Shown: positions 9,182-18,524 of the stretch, piece by piece
How the letters are laid out: the number at the start of each line of letters is the position of its first letter
How positions within the stretch are numbered: the stretch's first letter is position 1
NCBI GenBank assembly: GCA_028284265.1
Contig: JANQRZ010000006.1
Coordinates: 143,610-207,609 of the forward strand
Direction of reading: 5' to 3'
Length of the DNA stretch: 64,000 nucleotides
Source of the DNA: Rhodothermales bacterium
GTDB taxonomy: Bacteria > Bacteroidota > Rhodothermia > Rhodothermales > JANQRZ01
Notes under the pieces: model-generated
What the model was told of the DNA's origin: nothing
Database searches by the model: none
Seen by the model: only the letters and a program-made list of their open reading frames with translations
Position numbers and translations under genes: made by a program

Positions 9182-10666
9182 ATGAACCACCACCTCCGGC
9201 CTCTCTTCTTCGTGCTCCTGCTCATCACGCTGCCCCTCATCGGGTGTGGCACGGCCTCGACTAACCTCATCACCGGCGAGACGGTGCGCGGCGCGTATAC
9301 CTGGCAGGAGGAGGTCCAGATCGGCACCGAGGCAGACCAGCAGATCATCGCGCAGTACGGCCTCTACGATAACGCGGGGCTGGCAGCCTACGTCGAGCGG
9401 CTGGGGCAGGAGGTGCTCCAAACGAGTGCCTACACGGACCCGACCACGCCTGCCGAGATTCGCAACACACCGTTCTACTTCCGAGTGCTCGATAGCGACG
9501 TGGTCAATGCCTTCGCCCTACCGGGGGGCTACACGTACATCACGCGCGGCCTGCTGGCCCACCTCGAAAACGAGGCCCAGCTTGCCGTCGTCCTCGGGCA
9601 TGAGATCGGACATGTCCTCGGGCGGCATTCCTCGCAGCGGGCGCTGAAGGCACAGCAGGGACAGCTCGGGCTGATCGGTGCTGCTGTCCTCGGGGGGGTC
9701 GTCGGTGGAGGCGGCGTGGCCGAGGGGATCCTCAACTATGGCGGGACCGGCGTTCAGCTTCTCTTCCTCGCCAACGGGCGCGACGCCGAGCGCGAGTCCG
9801 ACCGGGCGGGCGTGGCCTACGCCGAGTTCGCAGGCTATGACGGAGCCGAGGCGGCCTCGTTTTTCCGCTCTCTCGGTCGTCTCAGCGCACAGGCGGGCGG
9901 CAGCCTCCCGTCGTTCCTCTCGACCCACCCTGATCCCGGCGAGCGCGAGCAGACGATCCCCCAACTCGCCGCGCAGTACGACACCGGCACCCGAGTCAAC
10001 AGCGCCGAGTATCTCCAGCAGATCGACGGCATCGTGCTCGGCACCAACCCGCGCCAGGGCTTCACCGAGAACAGCGTGTTCTACCACCCTGATCTCCGCT
10101 TCGAGTTCGACGTTCCGAATGGCTGGCAGGTCGCCAACGGCGCGGCGGCGGTGCAGATCGGCGAGCCGAACGGGCAAGCCATCATCCAGTTCACCTTCGC
10201 GCAGGAGTCGTCGGCGCAGGCCGCCGGACGGGCGTTTGCCGGACAGGAAGGACTGCAAGTGTCCGACCAAGGCGGCACGCGCATCAACGGCAACACGGCC
10301 TACACCGTCTCCGGGACCGCTAACACTCAGCAGGGCGAACTGGCCCTCCTCGCCACGTTCGTCGAGTACGATGGCGAGGTCTTCCAATTCCTCGGCTACA
10401 CCGGAGCCAGCAGTTTCAGCACCTACCGCGATGAGTTCCAGTCCACCGCCGGAAGCTTCACACGCCTCACCGACTCCGACAAGCTGAACCGCCAGCCCGT
10501 CCGCCTCGACGTGGTCCAGGCCAACCGGACAGCCTCGTTCCAGAGCTTCCTCAGTGGCCGCCCGATGCCCTACGGGATGGACGCCAACGGCCTCGCCATC
10601 ATGAACGAGGTCCAACTCAACGAGCAGATCCCGTCCGGCACCGCCCTCAAGCTGCCGCAGAACTGA
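9182..10666 (+). CDS. M48-family zinc metalloprotease lipoprotein
   Basis: The 494-residue product has a lipoprotein signal peptide with lipobox LIGC, so it should be anchored to a membrane after cleavage. The M48 catalytic motif GHEIGHVLGRHSS is at about residue 139, with the third zinc ligand expected in ESDRAGVAY near 204. The fold resembles the periplasmic BepA/LoiP group that handles outer-membrane proteins, but specific function is not shown. After the protease domain (ending near residue 265) comes about 230 residues with beta-rich character, ending in a LysM-like tail (VQANRTASFQSFL ... LNEQIPSGTALKLP). It follows recF after 42 bp. Confidence 0.9.
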   Translation: MNHHLRPLFFVLLLITLPLIGCGTASTNLITGETVRGAYTWQEEVQIGTEADQQIIAQYGLYDNAGLAAYVERLGQEVLQTSAYTDPTTPAEIRNTPFYFRVLDSDVVNAFALPGGYTYITRGLLAHLENEAQLAVVLGHEIGHVLGRHSSQRALKAQQGQLGLIGAAVLGGVVGGGGVAEGILNYGGTGVQLLFLANGRDAERESDRAGVAYAEFAGYDGAEAASFFRSLGRLSAQAGGSLPSFLSTHPDPGEREQTIPQLAAQYDTGTRVNSAEYLQQIDGIVLGTNPRQGFTENSVFYHPDLRFEFDVPNGWQVANGAAAVQIGEPNGQAIIQFTFAQESSAQAAGRAFAGQEGLQVSDQGGTRINGNTAYTVSGTANTQQGELALLATFVEYDGEVFQFLGYTGASSFSTYRDEFQSTAGSFTRLTDSDKLNRQPVRLDVVQANRTASFQSFLSGRPMPYGMDANGLAIMNEVQLNEQIPSGTALKLPQN

Positions 10667-10678
10667 GCAGAGAAAAGC

Positions 10679-11059
10679 ATGATCCTGCGAGTAGTTCTCT
10701 CCCTATTCGCCATCTTGAGCACGGCATGGGCCGGTGTCGTGTTCGCCTACACCCGTCTTTACCTTGCTGGGTCGTTCTATTCAATATCGGAGCCGACGTA
10801 TTCTGTGCAGTTGGCGCGACATCAGGCTTGGAAAGATTGGGTCTACGGCGGGTACCCATCTATCATCCTAGGAGTCCTACTTGCGTGGGCAGCTATCTAT
10901 GTAGCAAAAAAGCTCGACCGAGTGACAGCACAAGAGAAGGGTCTATCACATGTATCTAGTCGCAGAGTCGAGACTGCACTTGCACTCATTCCTACTTTCT
11001 ACGCCATCGTCTTTTTCTTCTACGCCCCATTCGTCTTGAACCACATTTTTCTGGAGTAG
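10679..11059 (+). CDS. Small integral membrane protein of unknown function
   Basis: The 126-residue product has three predicted membrane segments: an N-terminal one (LRVVLSLFAILSTAWAGVVF), a middle one (YPSIILGVLLAWAAIYVA) and a C-terminal one (ALALIPTFYAIVFFFYAPFVL). I do not recognise a family. Base composition is visibly lower in GC than its neighbours and codon use is correspondingly different (many ATT, TAT, CTA and AAA codons), hinting at recent acquisition. It starts 12 bp after the M48 protease stop, so it may be cotranscribed. Just beyond its stop lies a copy of the 3' end of a maoC-like gene. Confidence 0.65.
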   Translation: MILRVVLSLFAILSTAWAGVVFAYTRLYLAGSFYSISEPTYSVQLARHQAWKDWVYGGYPSIILGVLLAWAAIYVAKKLDRVTAQEKGLSHVSSRRVETALALIPTFYAIVFFFYAPFVLNHIFLE

Positions 11060-11068
11060 CTACCAGCA

Positions 11069-11091
11069 CTACTCCTCCGGCGGGATGACGA
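11069..11091 (-). pseudogene. Remnant matching the 3' end of the maoC-like gene
   Basis: The stretch read on the minus strand encodes V-I-P-P-E-E-stop and matches the end of the MaoC-like gene at 12754-12776 in 22 of 23 bases. It is too short to be a gene. It could be the scar of a lost second maoC copy or of a local duplication that left the FG-GAP protein gene between the two copies. Confidence 0.35.
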
Positions 11092-11130
11092 AAGAGTAGC
11101 GATGTTGTCCGTCTCGGCTACCTTCATGCC

Positions 11131-12708
11131 ATGAAACGACTCCTCGGTATCGTCACGGTCATGCTCGTACTCGCCGCTCTCGCGGTCGTCCTATGGCTCT
11201 ATCCGAGGGAAACCATTCGCCGCCCTCCGGTTGAGGTGGACGTGGTGCCGTTCGAGGAGGTCGCGGTAGACTTCGTGCACCAGTGGACGGACGAGCAGAC
11301 CTTTCCCTTTCTCGGCGCGGCCGTGATCGACATCGAGGGCGACGGAATGTGGGAGGTATTCGTCGGTGGCGCGGCGGGCCAGCCGGACGCTCTCCTCAGC
11401 TACCGGGACGGCGCGCTACACAACCGGATCGACGGCTCCGGCCTCTCGGCCCTCACGGCCACCTACGGCGCGACGGCCCTCGACTTCGACGCTGACGGCG
11501 ACTCCGACCTCCTCGTTGCACGCAACGATGGTGTCTTCCTCTACACGAATACGGGCGGCGTCTTCTCCGGTGAACGCCTCCCCGTAAACCTCGACGCCGA
11601 CGCCGTGCCGTTCGCGGTGGCGGTCTCCGACATCGACGGCGATGGAGATGGCGATCTCTACATCAGCGCGTTCGTTGCCATCCACACTTTCCGGAGCGCG
11701 ACGTTCAACGACCCCGAGCACGCAAAGCAGAACGTGCTGCTACGCAACGACGGGACCGGGTTTACGGATATCACCTCGTCGTCCGGCACGGCCTCAGCGC
11801 AGAACACCTTTCTCTCTGTCTTCGTGGACCTAGACGGCGACCGCTTGCAGGACCTCGTCGTGGCTCAGAACACGGGTGAGGTCGAGGTCTTCCGCAACCT
11901 CGGTGGCACCGCGTTCGAGCCTGTCCCCACGAACACCGGCTATGGCTTCTGGATGAGCCTCGCCGTGGGCGACATCGACAATGACGGCGACCAAGACCTC
12001 TTCTTCAGCAACGCGGGCAACTCCGTCCCCGACTTTCTGCTGCGAGGCGACCTCCGCGACGACCAACGGCTGGCGACCGACTGGCTGCTCCTTCGCAACG
12101 ACGGCGACTTCTCCTTTACCGACGTGAGCTATGCCTATGGCCTTCGAGATTTCGCCTTTGCTTGGGGGGCTGTCTTCGAGGACCTCGATCTCGATGGGCG
12201 GCTCGACTTGCTCGTGGCGCAAAACTATCTCAAGCTGCCCAACTTCAAGCTGCGCCGCGTCCCCGGCAAGGTGATGCGGCAGGTGACGAACGGCGAGGGT
12301 GCGGGCTTCTACCATCTCGACGAGTGGGGACTCAATAACTCGAACTACGCACACGCCCCGCTCATCGTGGACCTTGACGGGGACGCGCGGCCCGATGTCC
12401 TCTGGCTCAACATGGACGGCCCGGCGCGAGCGTTCCTGAATCGATCCGAGGCGAACTTCGTGACCGTCGTACTCCCGGACAACGTCGCGGCGCTCGGCAC
12501 GAGGGTGAACGTGGCGGACGGCAGCGGCGAGCGCTACACGCGGGAGGCGGTCGCCGGGGTCGGCCTGATGACGGACCAGACGCCGGAGCTTGTGTTCGGG
12601 CTGGCCGCATCACAGGGTCCGTTAACGGTGACGGTAGAGCGGCCGGACGGAACGGCGACGGTGATCGATTCCGTAGCCCTCGGCGAGCGCGTGGTTGTCG
12701 CCTTCTGA
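11131..12708 (+). CDS. FG-GAP/VCBS repeat protein with ASPIC/UnbV C-terminus
   Basis: The 525-residue protein has an N-terminal hydrophobic segment (LLGIVTVMLVLAALAVVLWLY) that is either an uncleaved anchor or signal. The body has at least six calcium-binding blade motifs of the type D-x-D-x-D-G-x-x-D-L, for example DFDADGDSDLLVA, DIDGDGDGDLYIS, DLDGDRLQDLVVA, DIDNDGDQDLFFS, DLDLDGRLDLLVA and DLDGDARPDVLWL, predicting a beta-propeller. The last 90 residues match the ASPIC/UnbV module (GTRVNVADGSGERYTREAV) seen in CRTAC1-like proteins. Family members are extracytoplasmic, but the ligand is unknown. The gene stands alone between an AT-richer gene and the leftward MaoC gene. Confidence 0.88.
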   Translation: MKRLLGIVTVMLVLAALAVVLWLYPRETIRRPPVEVDVVPFEEVAVDFVHQWTDEQTFPFLGAAVIDIEGDGMWEVFVGGAAGQPDALLSYRDGALHNRIDGSGLSALTATYGATALDFDADGDSDLLVARNDGVFLYTNTGGVFSGERLPVNLDADAVPFAVAVSDIDGDGDGDLYISAFVAIHTFRSATFNDPEHAKQNVLLRNDGTGFTDITSSSGTASAQNTFLSVFVDLDGDRLQDLVVAQNTGEVEVFRNLGGTAFEPVPTNTGYGFWMSLAVGDIDNDGDQDLFFSNAGNSVPDFLLRGDLRDDQRLATDWLLLRNDGDFSFTDVSYAYGLRDFAFAWGAVFEDLDLDGRLDLLVAQNYLKLPNFKLRRVPGKVMRQVTNGEGAGFYHLDEWGLNNSNYAHAPLIVDLDGDARPDVLWLNMDGPARAFLNRSEANFVTVVLPDNVAALGTRVNVADGSGERYTREAVAGVGLMTDQTPELVFGLAASQGPLTVTVERPDGTATVIDSVALGERVVVAF

Positions 12709-12753
12709 ACCGCCGATGAGGAACCAGCCTGTCGCTACCCGACCTCGTGAGTG

Positions 12754-13173
12754 CTACTCCTTCGGCGGGATGACGACAGCCTCGCCGCCGAGAGCGGTCT
12801 TGCCTGCCGCGTTGTAGGCCGTGATCCGGCAGCGGACGTGCCCGAAACGCTCGATCTTCTCGGCCACCTTCACCTCGATGCGGACCTCAGAATCGATGGG
12901 GATGGGGCGGAGGAACTTGGCGGACAGCGAGACGGCGACGCTGCCGTGCCCTGGGTAGTCGCGCCCGAGCACCTTCGAGACGACGCCGAGCAGGAACGCG
13001 CCGTGGACTATGGGCTGGCCGAAGGGCGTCGTCGCGGCGTACTCAGGGTCGAGGTGGAGCGGGTTGTCATCGCCCGAGACATCGGCGTAGGCCTGCACGT
13101 CGGCGGCGGAGATGTGGCGGCTCCACTCGAACGTGTCGCCGACTTCCATCGAATCGTAGGTGTGCTTGGACAT
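12754..13173 (-). CDS. MaoC-like hot-dog fold hydratase
   Basis: The 139-residue product is a single MaoC domain. The catalytic Asp/His signature of R-specific enoyl-CoA hydratases is present in VSGDDNPLHLDPEYA followed by TPFGQPIVHGAFLLG. The expected reaction is hydration of trans-2-enoyl-CoA or a similar thioester. The open frame extends to 13434, but the family-like product starts at MSKHTYDSMEVGDTF, and the extension overlaps the DCC gene in another frame. It lies 31 bp downstream of that gene on the same strand. No polyhydroxyalkanoate genes are nearby to indicate a pathway. Confidence 0.92.
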   Translation of the reverse strand: MSKHTYDSMEVGDTFEWSRHISAADVQAYADVSGDDNPLHLDPEYAATTPFGQPIVHGAFLLGVVSKVLGRDYPGHGSVAVSLSAKFLRPIPIDSEVRIEVKVAEKIERFGHVRCRITAYNAAGKTALGGEAVVIPPKE

Positions 13174-13204
13174 GAGAAGCGAAGGAGGTGGATGAGGCAA
13201 GAAG

Positions 13205-13639
13205 TTACGCCGCGTCGGTTTCCAGAAAGCGGCTCCGCAGGTCGGGCGTCGGCAGACGGCAGGCGTCGCGCTGACCGAACCATCGGTAGCGGTTGCGCGC
13301 GATGACACGATAGACCGCATCGCGGAGCGGGGACGGGACGACGAGCAGCACAGAGAGCATGGGCCACACCCCGCTGAGTCGGCGGGCGATCCGCAGCGCC
13401 GCCGTCGAGCGCACGAAGCACCGCCCGTCCTCAATGAGCACCATCGTCTCGATCTTGTCGCTGGCGATGCCGCACTGCTCGGTCAACGCCTGCCCGATGT
13501 CCGACTGAAGCGGGGCGAACCGGAAGGCGCTCTCAGGATCGCGGTCGATGATGAAGTTGACCGCTGCGTTGCACAGGTTGCAGACGCCATCGAACAGGAT
13601 GACGGGGTGCCCGGCTGATACTAATTCCTTGGTCTGCAT
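13205..13639 (-). CDS. DCC-family (DUF393) thiol-disulfide oxidoreductase-like protein
   Basis: The 144-residue protein carries the DGVCNLC motif at residues 18-24, the thioredoxin-like active-site signature of the DUF393 family, then the usual FRFAPLQSDIGQ and YRVIARNRYRWFG segments. These proteins are predicted redox proteins of unknown substrate. It is likely cotranscribed with the MaoC gene downstream. Divergent from it, after about 70 bp, is the chromate transporter gene. Confidence 0.9.
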   Translation of the reverse strand: MQTKELVSAGHPVILFDGVCNLCNAAVNFIIDRDPESAFRFAPLQSDIGQALTEQCGIASDKIETMVLIEDGRCFVRSTAALRIARRLSGVWPMLSVLLVVPSPLRDAVYRVIARNRYRWFGQRDACRLPTPDLRSRFLETDAA

Positions 13640-13709
13640 CGGGGAACGGCGTTGCGAGCCGTGCGGTTACGGGAGCAGTCGCTCCGTCTACCCGTAGCCC
13701 CGCCCTCAG

Positions 13710-14876
13710 TTGCAAAACGAATCGCCCCCTTCGTCCGACGGCCTGGGTGTCCTTGCCCGCGTCTTCTTCAAGCTCGGCGTGATCGGCTTCGGCGGTCCGG
13801 CAGCGCACATCGCCATGATGGAGGACGAGGTCGTCGAGCGGCGCGGCTGGCTCTCGCGGCAGCACTTCCTTGACCTGATCGGCGCGACGAACCTCATCCC
13901 CGGCCCGAACTCGACGGAGATGACGATGCACGTCGGCTACGAGCGGGCGCGGTGGCCGGGCCTCTTCGTGGCGGGCGGGTCGTTCATCTTCCCCGCCGCG
14001 CTCTCGACCGGCCTGCTGGCATGGCTGTACGTCCGATACGGCGAGGTCCCGGCGGTCGCACCATTTCTGGCGGGTATCAAGCCCGCGGTGATGGCCGTTA
14101 TCCTCGGGGCACTGTGGCGACTCGGCAAGAAGGCCGGCAAGAGTTGGACGCTGGCGTTTCTCGGACTCGCGGTCGGAGCCGCGCTCGCGCTCGGGTTGGG
14201 CGAGTTGTGGGCGCTGCTGGCGGGCGGGATCATCGGGATGGCGGTGCTGGCGCTGTGGAAGAAAAGGGGAGAGGAGGGCGAGAGGGCGAAGGTCGTTTTT
14301 CCGGTCGTGCCGCAAGACTCCCTCGTAGTTGCAGCCGGGGCGACGGGTGCGGCGGCGGGCGTCTCGCTGTGGGCGCTCGGGCTGTTCTTCCTCAAGGTTG
14401 GGGCCATCCTCTACGGCTCGGGTTATGTGCTCATCGCGTTCCTCGAAGGCGGCCTCGTGCAGGACTACGGCTGGCTCACCGAGCAGCAACTCCTCGACGC
14501 CATCGCCATCGGGCAGTTCACACCAGGTCCCGTACTCACGACGGCGACATTCATCGGCTATGTTCTCGGCGGCGTCCCCGGCGCGGTGGTCGCCACGCTC
14601 GGCATCTTCCTGCCCGCGTTCGTCTTCGTCGGCATCCTGAACCCCATCGTGCCGAGGCTGCGTGAGTCGAAGTGGTCGGCGGCATTTCTCGACGCGGTGA
14701 ACGTGAGCGCAGTCGCGCTGATGGCAGTCGTGACGCTGGAGCTAGGTGCCGGTGTACTCGTCAGTCCGGGCGCGTGGGTGATCTTCGCTGTGGCGACGGT
14801 GCTGGCGCTGCGGTTCAAGGTCAACGCCGCATGGATCGTCCTCGGCGGGGCACTGGCCGGGTGGCTGCTGATTTGA
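13710..14876 (+). CDS. chrA: Chromate/anion transporter, CHR family (fused two-domain form)
   Basis: The 388-residue membrane protein has two related CHR domains. The first contains FKLGVIGFGGPAAHIAMMEDE and GATNLIPGPNSTEM. The second contains FFLKVGAILYGSGYVLIAFLE and IAIGQFTPGPVLTTATFIGY. This is the long-chain ChrA form, thought to export chromate by coupling to proton movement, though many homologues have unproven substrates. The start is a TTG; no nearer ATG keeps the first domain intact. Short charged loops separate about ten hydrophobic segments. No chrB-type regulator is adjacent. Confidence 0.9.
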   Translation: MQNESPPSSDGLGVLARVFFKLGVIGFGGPAAHIAMMEDEVVERRGWLSRQHFLDLIGATNLIPGPNSTEMTMHVGYERARWPGLFVAGGSFIFPAALSTGLLAWLYVRYGEVPAVAPFLAGIKPAVMAVILGALWRLGKKAGKSWTLAFLGLAVGAALALGLGELWALLAGGIIGMAVLALWKKRGEEGERAKVVFPVVPQDSLVVAAGATGAAAGVSLWALGLFFLKVGAILYGSGYVLIAFLEGGLVQDYGWLTEQQLLDAIAIGQFTPGPVLTTATFIGYVLGGVPGAVVATLGIFLPAFVFVGILNPIVPRLRESKWSAAFLDAVNVSAVALMAVVTLELGAGVLVSPGAWVIFAVATVLALRFKVNAAWIVLGGALAGWLLI

Positions 14877-14978
14877 ACCCGCTACGGCATCCGGCGTATC
14901 CGTGCCGCCTTCGCGCCGGTTTCATGTGACCTTACGCGGCCCGGCGTCGGCTTCTGCCCGGCTCTCAACCCGATTTCT

Positions 14979-17468
14979 GTGGAACGCTTCTTCGACGCCC
15001 TCCGCCCGCTCATCCGCACCGTGGTCCGGCACCCGCTCGCGGTCGTCCTCCTCGGCCTCGCACTGTCCGTTGTCGGCTTCTTCTCGGCCTCCGACCTGAA
15101 GATCGACACGGACCTCGCCAATCTGCTTCCCGAGGACTATGCGAGCGTCCAGGCCCTCGAACGGCTGCGTCAGACCGTTGGCTCGGAGACGCCGGTCGAT
15201 GTCGGGATCGAAAGCCCGTTGTTCGAGGCCAACCTTGCGTTCGCCGAGGCGCTGATCCCCGAGGCCCTCGCGATGCGGCGTGGCGACGAGTCCCTGTTCT
15301 CCCGCGCCGAGTTCAGGAAGGACACGACGTTCCTCGCTTTCAATGCGCTCTACTTCGCCTCTGCCGACGAGCTAGACCAACTCGAAGCCTTCCTCGAAAC
15401 CGAGGCCGAGGACGCCCGCCTCGAAGCCAACCCGTTCTTCGTGGACCTCGACGATGACTTCGGACTGGAGGACGAGGAAGAAGACACCGAGGGTCTCGAA
15501 GCCGCCCTCGAAAACCTGCAGGTTCGGGAGTACCCGGTCTCCGAAGACTCGACCGTCCTCGCCGTCCGTCTTTTCCCAACGGGCGCGCAGTCCAACATCG
15601 GTGGCATCCGCACGACGTACCAGCGACTTGACTCGCTCGTCGCAGCACTCGGCCCCACGAGTTTCCATCCTGAGATGGAGGTGACGACGGCGGGGCGGCT
15701 CCTGCGGCAGCAGGTCGAGATCGACGCGATCACGGACGACGTGCGCGGGAGCTTCGGGTTGGGCGCAACGGCGGTGCTGCTGTTCGTGGTGCTCTACTTT
15801 TTCTACAAGGCCCTGCAAGTGCGCGGCGTCCGGCGCGAGACCATCCTCAGCGAACTAGCGCGGCTCCCGGTGACGGCGCTCCTGATTGGGTTGCCGCTCG
15901 TGATGAGCCTCGCGTGGACGTTCGGGGTTGCCGGGGTCGCCTTCGGGACGCTGAATCTGATGACCTCAACGCTCGCGCTCGTCCTCTTCGGGCTGGGGAT
16001 CGACTACGGCATCCACTTCTATGCCCGCTATGCCGAGGAGCGCGGGGCAGGTCGCACCGTCGAAGATGCCGCCGAGACCACCTTCGTCTCGACCGGCCTC
16101 GCGGTCGCCGTGAGTGCCGCCACGACGGCGGTTGCCCTCTTCGCCCTCACCATCGCCGACTTCCGCGGGTTCAGCGAGTTTGGGCTGATCGGCGGCGTGG
16201 GCATCCTGTTCGCGCTCGTGGCGATGCTGCTCGTCCTCCCGGCGCTCCTCGCTCTCGCCGAGCGCTGGGGCTTGCTCCGGCTCGACCCGCGCTCGGGCGA
16301 GGCCGTCTTCACCTCCGATCCGCGCCCGTTCCCGGCGGTGAAACCGATCCTCGCGCTGAGTGCCATCGCCGTCGTGCTGTCGATCTGGGCACTTCCGCGG
16401 GAGCGGTTCGAGTACAACTTCAGCAAGCTGGAGCCGACCTACGAGGCGTACTACGACCGCGCTGCTCGCATCAGTCCGGCACTCCGTGGCTCCAGCCGTC
16501 GCAACCCGGCCTACCTCGTCCTGAATGACACCGCCGATGTGCAGCCTGTCGTGGACGAACTCAGACGACGTGCCGAGGAGGATACCCTGATCCTCGCCGT
16601 CGAGAGTTTGCAGGAGCGCTTCCCGACCACGCCCGCTGCCGAGCGAGCCAAGCTAGACCGGGTCGCTGACATTCGTGACCTGACCAACGATGCGTTTCTG
16701 AGTCAGGACACGACGGGCCAGATCGCCCGTATCCGCCGCGCCGCGAGCACGACGGAGCCGATCCCGCTCGCCGAGGTGCCCGACGATCTCAAGCGGACAT
16801 TCACCTCGAAGTCCGGCGAGGTCGGCACGTTCGTCATCGTCTACCCGGCGGTCAACCTCTCCGAAGACGCCCGCCTGTCGATGGCCTTCGCCGACGAAGT
16901 GGGCACGGTCGAGGCCAATGGGACAACCTACCACGCGGGTTCGACCTCGATTGTGGCCGCCGAGATGCTGCGTCTGATGCTCGCCGAAAGCCCGTTGATG
17001 ATCGGCATCACGTTTGCACTTATTGCGCTGCTCATGCTCCTCGTCTTCCGCTCGCTGAAGTGGACGCTGCTGGCGCTCCTGCCGCTCGTGGTCGGGATTC
17101 TGTGGATGCTGGGGATGACGGTACTAACCGGCGTCTCGCTCACGTTTTACAACCTAGTGGTGCTGCCTGCCGTGCTCGGGATCGGAAATGACTGCGGAGT
17201 TCACCTCGTCCATCGCTACCGCGAGGAGGGCCCCGGATCGCTCCGCGATGTGCTTCGCTCGACCGGCGAACACGTCACGATGGGCGCATTGACAACCATG
17301 ATCGGCTTCTCCGGCCTCCTGTTCTCGTTCCACCCCGGCCTCCGGTCCATCGGCCTCCTCGCCGTAATCGGGATCGGGACCACGCTCCTCGCCGCTCTCC
17401 TTTTTCTGCCTGCTCTCCTGCAATGGCTCGAAGACCGACACGCTGCCGATCCCGAGCCAGCTTCCTGA
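14979..17468 (+). CDS. MMPL/RND-superfamily transporter
   Basis: The 829-residue protein has the RND layout: one N-terminal membrane segment (HPLAVVLLGLALSVVGFFSA), a large periplasmic loop with an acidic stretch (DDDFGLEDEEEDTEGLE), a block of five segments including LFGLGIDYGIHFYARYAEE, a second periplasmic loop, and a final block with VLGIGNDCGVHLVHRYREE. It resembles the hopanoid-associated HpnN and MMPL exporters that carry lipids, but no hopanoid genes are visible. The start is GTG. Its stop overlaps the start of the lipocalin-like gene (TGATG), indicating translational coupling and possibly a shared lipid-trafficking role. Confidence 0.88.
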   Translation: MERFFDALRPLIRTVVRHPLAVVLLGLALSVVGFFSASDLKIDTDLANLLPEDYASVQALERLRQTVGSETPVDVGIESPLFEANLAFAEALIPEALAMRRGDESLFSRAEFRKDTTFLAFNALYFASADELDQLEAFLETEAEDARLEANPFFVDLDDDFGLEDEEEDTEGLEAALENLQVREYPVSEDSTVLAVRLFPTGAQSNIGGIRTTYQRLDSLVAALGPTSFHPEMEVTTAGRLLRQQVEIDAITDDVRGSFGLGATAVLLFVVLYFFYKALQVRGVRRETILSELARLPVTALLIGLPLVMSLAWTFGVAGVAFGTLNLMTSTLALVLFGLGIDYGIHFYARYAEERGAGRTVEDAAETTFVSTGLAVAVSAATTAVALFALTIADFRGFSEFGLIGGVGILFALVAMLLVLPALLALAERWGLLRLDPRSGEAVFTSDPRPFPAVKPILALSAIAVVLSIWALPRERFEYNFSKLEPTYEAYYDRAARISPALRGSSRRNPAYLVLNDTADVQPVVDELRRRAEEDTLILAVESLQERFPTTPAAERAKLDRVADIRDLTNDAFLSQDTTGQIARIRRAASTTEPIPLAEVPDDLKRTFTSKSGEVGTFVIVYPAVNLSEDARLSMAFADEVGTVEANGTTYHAGSTSIVAAEMLRLMLAESPLMIGITFALIALLMLLVFRSLKWTLLALLPLVVGILWMLGMTVLTGVSLTFYNLVVLPAVLGIGNDCGVHLVHRYREEGPGSLRDVLRSTGEHVTMGALTTMIGFSGLLFSFHPGLRSIGLLAVIGIGTTLLAALLFLPALLQWLEDRHAADPEPAS

Positions 17469-18520
17469 TGATGCGACTTTCTCTCTTTCTTTTTGCTGGT
17501 CTGCTCCTCACCGCAGGCACCATCGCCGCACCCGTCGATGACCGTGTGACGGTGCCGACCGGCGGCGAGCGCGGCCTGACCGTCGCTGACCTCCGCCCGC
17601 ACCCGGCGAGTGGCAACACCTACAACGAGGCGTGGTCCTACACCTTCGTCCTCAACGACGGCATGCAGGCCACACTCAGTCTGTCCCGCGCCAACCTCGG
17701 CAGTCTGATGTCGCCGGTCTCTGGGGCCGAGTTCTCGATCTCTGGCTTCAACGGCCAGACGTACCGGGCTGCGAAGCAGTACGATGCTGAGGACTTGGTC
17801 TTTTCCGAATCTGACCACCGGCTTCAAGTCCGTCCGGATATCTACTTCGAGGGTACGCTTCCGCAGCGGCATCGCGTCCGCTTCAAAGCGGGCAAGAACG
17901 GGACGGAGTACGAGGTTGATCTGTCATTCTCCGACATCGCCGCCGGGCTGACATGGGGCGACGGGGTTTTCCGTCTCGGCGATGAACGGGTCGGGATGTT
18001 CCTCCACATCCCCTACGCTCGCGTCTCGGGCACCGTGACGGTCGATGGGCGCACCGAGCAGGTGTCCGGCACGGCTACGATGGACCACACGTTCCAGACC
18101 AACTTTGCGCCGAAGCTCATCCGCTCGGCCTACCGCTATGTGCAGCACAGCGACGACGCTCAGGTCGGCTACTTCATCCGCCCAGCCGACCGATTCGAGG
18201 ATCGTGTCATCGGCCTCGCCGCCGTCCGTGAGAACGGACGCTTCCGCCTTCGTCGTCCCGAGTCGCTCCAGATCGTCTCGACGCGGCGGGCGCAGGGGGC
18301 TGAGGTGCCGCGGCAACTCGCTGTCCAGTACGTGGGCGGCGGGCAGACGATCCTCAACCGCGAGCGTGACCAGCAGACCTTCTCGGTGTTCGACGAACTG
18401 AGCGGTCTACAGAAAACGCTTGCCCGACGGTATGTCGGCGGCGAGGTCGTCGTCTTTCGAGGGCGCGGCACTACCAACCAGCGCGGGCGCATCGTCTACG
18501 ACTACCTCGTCGTGAAGTAG
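17468..18520 (+). CDS. Exported lipocalin-like (AttH/Svf1-type) protein
   Basis: The 350-residue product starts with a signal peptide (MMRLSLFLFAGLLLTAGTIAA). The rest is beta-rich. The segment SGTATMDHTFQTNFAPKL resembles the conserved G-x-G-x-x-D-H motif of the AttH/CrtC/Svf1 group of double-lipocalin proteins, which bind or modify hydrophobic molecules. That assignment is by motif resemblance and is moderate. The start at 17468 overlaps the stop of the MMPL transporter by one base, a classic coupled arrangement, so the two probably act together on a lipid in the periplasm. Confidence 0.7.
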   Translation: MMRLSLFLFAGLLLTAGTIAAPVDDRVTVPTGGERGLTVADLRPHPASGNTYNEAWSYTFVLNDGMQATLSLSRANLGSLMSPVSGAEFSISGFNGQTYRAAKQYDAEDLVFSESDHRLQVRPDIYFEGTLPQRHRVRFKAGKNGTEYEVDLSFSDIAAGLTWGDGVFRLGDERVGMFLHIPYARVSGTVTVDGRTEQVSGTATMDHTFQTNFAPKLIRSAYRYVQHSDDAQVGYFIRPADRFEDRVIGLAAVRENGRFRLRRPESLQIVSTRRAQGAEVPRQLAVQYVGGGQTILNRERDQQTFSVFDELSGLQKTLARRYVGGEVVVFRGRGTTNQRGRIVYDYLVVK

Positions 18521-18524
18521 CCGA

